From the NCBI RefSeq assembly GCF_014648055.1, contig NZ_BMQJ01000003.1:124001-188000 (forward strand): DNA of 64,000 nt. The letters are read 5' to 3'. The stretch's first letter is position 1. Each line of letters starts with the position of its first letter. This document shows, piece by piece, positions 41,731 through 49,620 of this stretch. The notes under the pieces were generated by a model. It was not told the origin of the DNA, ran no database searches, and worked only from the letters and a program-made list of their open reading frames with translations. Position numbers and translations under genes: made by a program. Origin of the DNA: Streptosporangium pseudovulgare. Its GTDB lineage: Bacteria; Actinomycetota; Actinomycetes; Streptosporangiales; Streptosporangiaceae.

Positions 41731-41830
41731 GTCTCTCTCGTCCCCCTTCGGAGCCACGAGGAAGCTGCCAGGTGGAAACCATGGCTCTGCATCTCCCCCG
41801 ACCGCCCCCACGTACGTCCCCGCCGGGACC
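41731..41830 (+). pseudogene. Degenerate copy of the GH101 gene leader and first codons
   Basis: From GTCTCTCTCGT at 41732 the sequence aligns for about 95 bp with the leader and start of the GH101 gene (GTCTCTCTCGT at about 52553). Matching blocks include CCACGA, CAGGTG-x-A-x-ACC and CCGACC-x-CCCC-x-ACG. The aligned reading frame starts at ATG 41779 (MALHLPRPPPRTSPPG) against MTPCSLRPPRRTPLPRS in GH101, and ends after 36 codons. It appears to be the broken 5' end of a GH101-type gene or a duplicated leader. Confidence 0.5.
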
Positions 41831-42281
41831 GGCTCGACATGGCACATCTGAGCCGGTGGCGTGGCTTCCGGAAACCGGTCGCGCCGGATGACGGCCGCAT
41901 CCCGGATGGGACCGGTGAGCACTTCGAGACACTTCGCACCCAGCGGCTCCACACCGCGGCAGGCACACGGCGAGACGACCTGCCGACGGGCCGGGCGGGC
42001 GCCGCCGACATGCCCTGCCCACGGCAGGACGCGCCGGCCTTCAGGACACGCCGGTCCCGCCGTCGATGCGGTTCCACCTCGGCCCGCGTCCGCATGCCGG
42101 CGCCGCCTCACGCGGCGGGAACCGCCGGCTCCAACGTGAACTCCGCCACCCCCCGAGGACACGGCCCTCCGACCAGGCCCTCCAGCTCTTGCGACCGTCC
42201 TTCTCCGCGACAGCGGACTCCTGACCCGCACCAGACGTCGCCGCGATGTGCACCGGCAACCATTCAGATCAAGGGGACCAG
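41831..42281. other. Long non-coding stretch before GH35-GH20 gene
   Basis: About 450 bp without a gene I can support; short open frames on both strands lack ribosome sites and recognisable products. AAGGGGA at about 42271 is the ribosome site of the next gene. The stretch is either an unusually long leader or debris from the rearrangement suggested by the duplicated GH101 leader. Confidence 0.45.
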
Positions 42282-45200
42282 ATGCCGATCACCCCCCATC
42301 CCCGTCACCGATTGCGCAGGTTCTCCTCCGCCCTGCTGGCCGCCCTCATGACGCTCGGCACGTTCACGCAGGCCGCGGCGGCGGCTCCCAGAGGCGCTCT
42401 CCCGCCGGATGCCGAAGCGGCGCGGCAGGCCCCGGCGCCGGCGGCCGTCACCGGTACGTACCGCTTCCCCGGCAATGACGGGGCCGCCCACAAGGTCAGC
42501 TGGGACGGCTACTCGCTCAAGGTGGACGGCGCCCGCCTCAACGTCTTCTCCGCCGAGATCCACTACTGGCGGCTTCCCAGCCCCGAGCTCTGGCGGGACC
42601 TCCTGCAGAAGGTCCGGGCCGGCGGCTTCAACGCGGTCTCGCTGTACTTCTTCTGGGGCATTCACTCGGTCGCGCCCGGCAAGTACGACTTCTCCGGGAT
42701 CCGGGACATCGACCGGCTGCTCACCATCGCCGAGCAGGAGGGCCTCTACGTCATCGCGAGGCCGGGGCCGTACATCAACGCCGAAGCCTCCATGGGTGGG
42801 CTGCCGGCGTACATGACGAACAACCCCGACGGCCTGCGTTCCACCCAGCCGCAGAACCTCGCCGCGGCCAAGGAGTGGCTGCACACCTTCGACCAGATCG
42901 CCAGGAAGCATCAGGTGACGGATGGTGGCGGCGCCATCCTCCTCTACCAGGTCGAGAATGAGCTGATCTCCGAGACGGCGGCCCGCGCGTCCTACGAGAA
43001 GGCGCTCGTCGAGCAGGTCCGCTCCGACGGCATCACCGTGCCGCTCTCGCACAACGACTACAGCCTCAACAAGCGGTGGGTGCCGAAGGCGGCGGGCGGC
43101 ACGGGCGCCGGCGCCGACACGGGTCTGGACCTGTACACGTACGACACCTATCCGCTCGGCTTCAACTGCAACGCGGGGCGCGGCGGCATCAGTGACCTCG
43201 AGTCGGCCTTCCGCTCGTCGATCACCGGCAACCCCATCATGATCGCCGAAGGGCAGGGCGGGGCCTTCACCCCTTGGGGCGCCTCCTTCACGCCCGCCAA
43301 GTGCCGGCAGTTCGTCGACCCGGCCTTCACCCGCCAATGGGGAGTGAACAGCATCGGCTCCGGGGTGACGCTCTTCAACCACTACATGGAGTACGGCGGC
43401 ACGAACTGGGGCTGGACCGGCTCCCCGTCGTCCGGCTTCACGTCCTACGACTACGGCGCCGCGATCGACGAGAACCGCCGGCTCACGGCGAAGTTCACGA
43501 CCCAGAAGCAGCTCGCCTACCAGCTCGACACCCTGACCGGCATCGCCTCCATGCAGCGGGTCGTCCCGCCGGCGGTTACCGTGGCCCCCGGCGGCGCGGA
43601 CGTGCTGGCTCTCTCCCGCCAGGCCACGGAGAACCAGGCGACCGGCTCGGTCACCGGCAACGGCTCCCGGTACATCGCCTTCCGCCTCGCCGACTCCAAC
43701 GCCACGACGGACACGTCCTTCACCTTTCCCCTGACGCTCGGCCGGTCGCAGCCGATGGGCCTGTTCACGACCGACGACGCGGACACGGGCAAGGTCGAGT
43801 ACACCGGCTCGTGGACGCACGCGACGGGCCACAGCTGGACCGCCAACGACTACAAGGGGACCGAGAGCTTCTCCGACACGCCGGGCGACTCGGTCTCGTA
43901 CACCTTCACGGGCACCGCGATCCAGGTCGTCATGCCGCAGTCGGAGAACCACGGGTACGGCGACGTCTACATCGACGACGTCAAAGCGGGCCGGACGAAC
44001 TCCTACCACCCGCTCACCGGACAGACCAAGCAGTGGGTCGCGTTCGAGAAGAACGGGCTCAACGATGGCCGGCACACCATCAAGATCGTGGTCAGCGGGC
44101 AGAAGGACCAGGGCTCCTCGGGCACGTACGTCTCGGTCGACGCCTTCAACGTCCCGCCGGAGGGCACCGGGGTGACCTTCGCGCGGATCCCTCAGGACAC
44201 GGGCACCGCGCTGCGCCTGCACGGCCGCGACGCGCTCGGCGTGGCCGCCGATCTCAAGCTCGGGGCCCAGGAGATCTACTACACGACCTCCGAAGTCGTC
44301 GGTTTCACCCCGATCAAGGACTCCGACCTGCTCCTGCTCGACGGCTACGCCGGGGACCCCGGGGAGACCGTCCTCCACTACGCCACGCGACCCAAGGTCA
44401 CCGTCACAGGTACCGCGGTCACCACGGCGTGGGACGCGGCCACCTCCTCGCTGCGGCTCGACTACACCCACGGTGGAGCCTCGCAGGTCGTCGTGAAGGC
44501 GGGCGGCCGTCCCACCCTCACCATCCGGGTGCTGTCCCGGGACGACATGGCGACGGCCTGGCGCGTCAGCGGCGCGAGCCCCGATGCCGCGGGGAACCTC
44601 ACGACGGTCGTCCTCGGCGCGGATCTGGTCCGTGCCGTCCGCTACGCCGACGGCACGGTCCACCTCACCGGCTCGATGCAGTCCGCCGGGACGCTCACCG
44701 TCTTCCCGCCACCCGGCTACCCGAAGATCACGTTCAACGGCGTCCCCCTCGGCAAGACCAACGGAGCGCCCAGCCTCACCGCCCCGGTTCCCGGACCGCG
44801 GCCGGTCACCGCGCCGACGTTGTCGTGGTCCCGTATGCCGGAGAACCCGGAGACCTCCGCCGACACGGCGACCGCCGGGCCGGGATGGCGGACGCTGGAC
44901 AAGAAGACGACGCACAACCCGCGGCAGGGCCCGGGCAACCAGGGCATCGTCCTCGACGCCCACGCGTACGGCGCCTTCGAGGGCCATGTGTGGTATCGCG
45001 CCGCCTACACCGCGGCGACCGACCTCACGAGCATCTCGCTGCGTGGCAACGGGTCCACGGGCTCACCGAGCGGCGGAGCGTACGGGGACCGGCTCAAGGC
45101 CGTGGGCGGCACCGCCGCGGACATGCTGGTGTGGGTCAACGGGACCTACGCCGGAGCCCGCCCGGCCAACGGCGAGGACCAGACGCTCACCCTGCCCGCC

Positions 45201-48200
45201 GGACTGGTCAAGGCCGGCATGCCGGTCGTCGTGTCCACGCTCGTCCTCAACCTCGGCCAGAACCTCGACTGGTCGGACGACGGCTCCTCGCGCGCCAACC
45301 GCGGTCTCCACAGCGCTGCCCTGGGCAACTCGGGACCGGTGACGTGGCGGCTGCGGGGCGCCCTCGGGTTCGGCGAGGCCCCGGCCCCGCCAGACACCGC
45401 GCGCGGTCTGTACAACAACGGCGGCCTGTACGGCGAGCGGGCCGGCTGGCACCTGCCCGGTCATCCCGACGCGACGTGGACGCCGGCGACGGACCTCCAC
45501 GCGCCGAAGGCCGGCGTGACGTGGTACCGCTCCTCGGCCACGCTCGACGTCCCGGACGGTCAGGACGCGTCCTTCGTCCTCAGGGTCTCCAGCGCCCGCT
45601 TCGCCTCGAAGACCGACAAGTCGCGGGTCATCCTCTTCGTCAACGGCTGGAACACCGGCGTCTACGCCGGGAACGTCGGGCCGCAGACCGAGTTCACGGT
45701 GCCTTCGGGATTCCTCGACATGCACGGCGGCAACGACTTCGCGCTCGCCGTGGTCGCCGAGGAGGACGGCGCCGGCCCCGACGACGTCCAGCTGAAGCTC
45801 GTGGGCAACACGACGGGCGGTCTCCCCGCGGTCCAGGACGGCGCGCCCGTCATGCCCGCTCTCGGTGTCACCGCGGCGGGAGCGGCGACGGCGAGCACCG
45901 GCGAGCGTTACACCATCACCGGCACGGTCACGGTGCCCCCGCTCGTCGGGGGTGTCCAGGCCGCCGCGCGGGTCGCCTGGGGCGACGGCACGACGAGCAC
46001 CTGGCCGGTGGCCGACGGCCGGTACACCGCCCGGCATCGGTACACCGCCGCGGGCGGCGACCGCGCCACGGTGACCCTCGTCGACGCGGTGTCCCACGCG
46101 CCCCTCGCGGAGGCGTCACCCGTCGAGGTGACGGTCTCCGCCGGGCAGGCCGGGGCGTCGCCGGCCCTGTCCGTGGACCACGGCACCGTGGAGGCCGGCA
46201 GGTCCGTCACGGTCACGGCGGCGGGGTTCGCCGCGGGGGAGACGGTCACCGCCACCCTCACCTCGTCCACCGGCGACAAGGTCACCCTCGGCGCCCTCGA
46301 CGTCAGTGACGACGGGACGGCCGCCGGGGAGCTGACCGTGCCGCGGTACCTCGCCGCCGGCGACTACCTGCTCGCGGTCACGGACGGTCTCGACACGCCG
46401 ACCGCTCCGCTGAAGGTCGCCGAGACAGCGGCGCACGGCAACCTCGCCCTCGCGTCGAACGGGGCCGGCGTCAACGCCTCCGGGAGCGAGACGACGTCGT
46501 GGACGCCCGACAAGGCGATCGACGGCGACCGGACGACGCGATGGTCGTCGGACTACTCCGACGGTGCGTGGATCACGGTGAAGCTGGCCCGCGCCGCGGT
46601 CATCGACCACGTGAACATCTTCTGGGAGGCGGCGTGCGCCGCCCAGTACAAGCTGCAGGTATCGGCCGACGGCACCACCTGGGCCGACGCGACGAGGGCC
46701 GTCTCCCCGGCCTGCGGCGGCCGTGACACCCAGACCGTCGGCGCGGACGCGGCCCCGGGCGCGGCGTACCGCTACGTCCGCGTGCAGACGCTCAAGCGGA
46801 CCCCCATCGGCGGCCGGTACTACGGCGTCTCACTGTGGGAACTGGAGGTCTGGGACGGCCCGGAGCAGATCCTCCCGGCACCCCTGTCCGTCGTGCCGAA
46901 GCCGCTGACACTGACGCGGCAGGCGGGGGCCGAGCCGTTCACGCTCTCACCCGCCACCGCCGTCGTCGCGTCGGGTGAGGCCACCCCGGTCGCGGACTTC
47001 CTCGCCGGGCTGCTCCGGACACCGACGGGCTTCCCGCTTCCGGTCCGGACCTCCGGCTCGGGCTCGGGCGACATAACGATCACTCTGGATCGGGCCGCCT
47101 CCTACCCGGCGGCCGGGCCGGCGGGTACGGACGAGGCCTATCTCCTGGACGTCACCGACCAGGGCGTGCGCATCACCGCGAAGAGCGCGCACGGCGCCTT
47201 CAACGCGGTCCAGACCCTGCGCCAGCTACTGCCGGTGTGGGCCGAGGCGCCCACGAAGGTCGTGGCGTCGTGGAACGTCCCGGCGGTGCACGTGGCCGAC
47301 GCCCCACGCTTCGCCTACCGCGGGGTGATGCTCGACGTCGCCCGGTCGTTCCAGACGGTTGACGAGGTGAAGCAGACGATCGACACGCTCGCCATGCTGA
47401 AGACGTCGGCGCTGCACATCCACCTCGCCGATGACCAGGGCTGGCGCATCCAGATCACCGACGACGGCAAGGACCCGGGCGATCCGATCGACTACGCGAA
47501 GCTGACGGGTCGGTCGGGGATCACCGCGATGAACCAGCAGGGGTACCGGAACGAGGTCGGCCGCACCGGGTTCTACACGCAGGCGCAGTTCCGCGACATC
47601 GTCGCCTACGCGAAGGCCCGCTTCATCCAGGTGGTTCCGGAGGTCGACGTGCCGTCGCACACGAACGCCGCCCTCCACGCCATCCCGCAGCTGAACACCG
47701 CCCGTTCCCTCCCGGCCCGGGACGCCGCCACCGGTGTCGTCGCCTGGAACGGCTCCGGCAGCGTCGGATACTCGGCGCTGGACGAGCAGGCCGACGTGAC
47801 GTACCGGTTCGTCCAGCACGTCTTCGCGCAGCTCGCGGACATGGCCGGTGGCGACTACGTGCACATCGGCGGCGACGAGTCACACGCCATGGGCCACACC
47901 CGCTACATCGACTTCGTCACGAAGGCCGTGCCCAAGGTCCGTGCGGCGACCGGCAAGGGCACCATCGGCTGGAGCGAGTACGCCGAGGCCGGCCTCAGCC
48001 AGGGCCCCGGATACTGGAACGGCTCCGTCGTTCAGTACTGGGTCGGCTCCGGTGACCAGGTCCGTGACTTCATCGCCAAGGGCGGCAAGGCGATCGTGTC
48101 GGCCGCGGGGGGCGCCTACCTCGACCAGAAGTACAACGCGTCCACCCCGATCGGCCTCACCTGGGCGTGCTCCGGGAGCTGCGACGTGGACCGATACTAC

Positions 48201-49583
48201 TCGTGGGAGCCGACCACGACGGTCTCCGGCGGCGTCCCCGAGTCGGGTGTGCTGGGCGTCGAGGCCTCGCTGTGGTCGGAGACCGTGCGGGGAGGCGACC
48301 AGGCTCAGTTCCTCGTCTTCCCACGTGCGGCGTCGGTGCTGGAGATCGGCTGGACGGACCAGCAGAACAAGGATGTGGCCGACTTCACCGGCCGGCTCGC
48401 CGTGCTCGGTGACCGGCTCGCCCTGCGGGGGACGAACTTCTACGCCACGAGCGCGGTGACATGGCGGCATGCTGTCGCGGCGACCCCGCTCACGGCCAGG
48501 ACAGGTGCGACCGCGGACTGGCCGGTGGCCACTCTCGTGGCCCCGGGCACCGTGTCGGCCGACGGGACGGCCGTCCGGCCCGACCCGCTCAGCGCCTCGA
48601 CGGTGGTGACCCCGCTCACGGGTGAGCTGAGGTGCCCGAGCGGCTCGGCCCCCGTGCGGTGGCGCACCGAGCAGGCCGAGGACGAGCTCCACAGCGCCGG
48701 CGTCTACACCGCGGTCGCCGACCGCGCCTTCGACGGCGCCGAGAAGTGCGTCCTCGTCACCTCCGACGGTCGGTCCACGCGGGTCGACGTCGGCGTCGCC
48801 GCCGACGCGCCCCTGCCCGCGGAGCCCGGTTTCACACCGTCCGACCCGGCCTCCGCCGCCCTCGGCGACGGTGGCGGCCCCGTCCGGGCGGGGACCTGGG
48901 TCCACCTGACGCTCACCGGGTTCGACGACCGCGACTACGTGACCCTCGGTCTGAAGAGCGCGGGCTCGACCGGTTCGACGGCCCTCGGCACCGTCCGTAC
49001 GTCGCCGACGGGGACCTTCGACGGGTACCTTCCCATCCCGGCCGCGACGCCGGAGGGCTCCGCCGTCCTCACAGCCGGCCAGGGCCTCCGCACCGCCACG
49101 GCCACCGTGGACGTCTCCTCCGGCGTCAAGCCGCTGCCGAACCTCATCGACCAGAAGACGGTGAAGGTCGCCGGCGTCGACAGCCAGGAGACGGCCGGAG
49201 AGAACGCCCCGGCCGCCAACGCCCTGGACGGGAACCCGGCGACGTTCTGGCACACCCAGTGGCAGGCGGCCCAGCCGGGGTTCCCCCACTGGATCAGCCT
49301 GGACCTGGGGCGCTCCCACGACGTGACGGGGCTCTCCTACCTGAGACGGCAGGACCAGGACAACGGTGTCCTCGCCCGCTACGAGGTGTACGTCTCGGCG
49401 GACGGCGTCAGCTGGGGCGACCCGGTCGCGAGCGGCACCTTCGGCGCCGCGTTCACCCCGCAGAACGTCACCTTCCCGGCCGTGACGGCGCGGTACGTCA
49501 AGCTCGTCGGGCTCAGCTCGCTGGCCGGCAACGGCTTCGGCGGCGCCGCGGAGATCAACATCGGCGGCACTCCCAGCCCCTGA
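42282..49583 (+). CDS. Secreted bifunctional GH35 beta-galactosidase - GH20 beta-N-acetylhexosaminidase, 2,433 residues
   Basis: In order: signal peptide (RRFSSALLAALMTLGTFTQA); GH35 catalytic barrel (about 50-410) with acid/base Glu227 in YQVENEL and probable nucleophile Glu323 in IMIAEGQGG; beta-galactosidase accessory beta domains (to about 1190); a PKD-like domain (about 1203-1286); an Ig-like segment; a CBM32-like F5/8C module (about 1383-1526); GH20b; GH20 catalytic domain with Asp1865-Glu1866 in HIGGDESHA; a beta-rich segment; and a second CBM32-like module at the C-terminus (about 2287-2430). It should release beta-linked Gal and GlcNAc/GalNAc from glycans. The ATG at 42282 has AAGGGGA six bases upstream. 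It is followed after 37 bp by another GH20 gene, and so is the first gene of a LacI-controlled operon. Confidence 0.9.
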   Translation: MPITPHPRHRLRRFSSALLAALMTLGTFTQAAAAAPRGALPPDAEAARQAPAPAAVTGTYRFPGNDGAAHKVSWDGYSLKVDGARLNVFSAEIHYWRLPSPELWRDLLQKVRAGGFNAVSLYFFWGIHSVAPGKYDFSGIRDIDRLLTIAEQEGLYVIARPGPYINAEASMGGLPAYMTNNPDGLRSTQPQNLAAAKEWLHTFDQIARKHQVTDGGGAILLYQVENELISETAARASYEKALVEQVRSDGITVPLSHNDYSLNKRWVPKAAGGTGAGADTGLDLYTYDTYPLGFNCNAGRGGISDLESAFRSSITGNPIMIAEGQGGAFTPWGASFTPAKCRQFVDPAFTRQWGVNSIGSGVTLFNHYMEYGGTNWGWTGSPSSGFTSYDYGAAIDENRRLTAKFTTQKQLAYQLDTLTGIASMQRVVPPAVTVAPGGADVLALSRQATENQATGSVTGNGSRYIAFRLADSNATTDTSFTFPLTLGRSQPMGLFTTDDADTGKVEYTGSWTHATGHSWTANDYKGTESFSDTPGDSVSYTFTGTAIQVVMPQSENHGYGDVYIDDVKAGRTNSYHPLTGQTKQWVAFEKNGLNDGRHTIKIVVSGQKDQGSSGTYVSVDAFNVPPEGTGVTFARIPQDTGTALRLHGRDALGVAADLKLGAQEIYYTTSEVVGFTPIKDSDLLLLDGYAGDPGETVLHYATRPKVTVTGTAVTTAWDAATSSLRLDYTHGGASQVVVKAGGRPTLTIRVLSRDDMATAWRVSGASPDAAGNLTTVVLGADLVRAVRYADGTVHLTGSMQSAGTLTVFPPPGYPKITFNGVPLGKTNGAPSLTAPVPGPRPVTAPTLSWSRMPENPETSADTATAGPGWRTLDKKTTHNPRQGPGNQGIVLDAHAYGAFEGHVWYRAAYTAATDLTSISLRGNGSTGSPSGGAYGDRLKAVGGTAADMLVWVNGTYAGARPANGEDQTLTLPAGLVKAGMPVVVSTLVLNLGQNLDWSDDGSSRANRGLHSAALGNSGPVTWRLRGALGFGEAPAPPDTARGLYNNGGLYGERAGWHLPGHPDATWTPATDLHAPKAGVTWYRSSATLDVPDGQDASFVLRVSSARFASKTDKSRVILFVNGWNTGVYAGNVGPQTEFTVPSGFLDMHGGNDFALAVVAEEDGAGPDDVQLKLVGNTTGGLPAVQDGAPVMPALGVTAAGAATASTGERYTITGTVTVPPLVGGVQAAARVAWGDGTTSTWPVADGRYTARHRYTAAGGDRATVTLVDAVSHAPLAEASPVEVTVSAGQAGASPALSVDHGTVEAGRSVTVTAAGFAAGETVTATLTSSTGDKVTLGALDVSDDGTAAGELTVPRYLAAGDYLLAVTDGLDTPTAPLKVAETAAHGNLALASNGAGVNASGSETTSWTPDKAIDGDRTTRWSSDYSDGAWITVKLARAAVIDHVNIFWEAACAAQYKLQVSADGTTWADATRAVSPACGGRDTQTVGADAAPGAAYRYVRVQTLKRTPIGGRYYGVSLWELEVWDGPEQILPAPLSVVPKPLTLTRQAGAEPFTLSPATAVVASGEATPVADFLAGLLRTPTGFPLPVRTSGSGSGDITITLDRAASYPAAGPAGTDEAYLLDVTDQGVRITAKSAHGAFNAVQTLRQLLPVWAEAPTKVVASWNVPAVHVADAPRFAYRGVMLDVARSFQTVDEVKQTIDTLAMLKTSALHIHLADDQGWRIQITDDGKDPGDPIDYAKLTGRSGITAMNQQGYRNEVGRTGFYTQAQFRDIVAYAKARFIQVVPEVDVPSHTNAALHAIPQLNTARSLPARDAATGVVAWNGSGSVGYSALDEQADVTYRFVQHVFAQLADMAGGDYVHIGGDESHAMGHTRYIDFVTKAVPKVRAATGKGTIGWSEYAEAGLSQGPGYWNGSVVQYWVGSGDQVRDFIAKGGKAIVSAAGGAYLDQKYNASTPIGLTWACSGSCDVDRYYSWEPTTTVSGGVPESGVLGVEASLWSETVRGGDQAQFLVFPRAASVLEIGWTDQQNKDVADFTGRLAVLGDRLALRGTNFYATSAVTWRHAVAATPLTARTGATADWPVATLVAPGTVSADGTAVRPDPLSASTVVTPLTGELRCPSGSAPVRWRTEQAEDELHSAGVYTAVADRAFDGAEKCVLVTSDGRSTRVDVGVAADAPLPAEPGFTPSDPASAALGDGGGPVRAGTWVHLTLTGFDDRDYVTLGLKSAGSTGSTALGTVRTSPTGTFDGYLPIPAATPEGSAVLTAGQGLRTATATVDVSSGVKPLPNLIDQKTVKVAGVDSQETAGENAPAANALDGNPATFWHTQWQAAQPGFPHWISLDLGRSHDVTGLSYLRRQDQDNGVLARYEVYVSADGVSWGDPVASGTFGAAFTPQNVTFPAVTARYVKLVGLSSLAGNGFGGAAEINIGGTPSP

Positions 49584-49620
49584 CCCACACAAGCCTGATC
49601 ACCACGAACCGGAGAACAGA

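Noticed and set aside
41722-42231. Minus-strand open frame of about 170 codons between the LacI and GH35 genes.
   Set aside because: No recognisable domain, no ribosome site, and composition like the antisense of GC-rich sequence. It crosses the duplicated GH101 leader.
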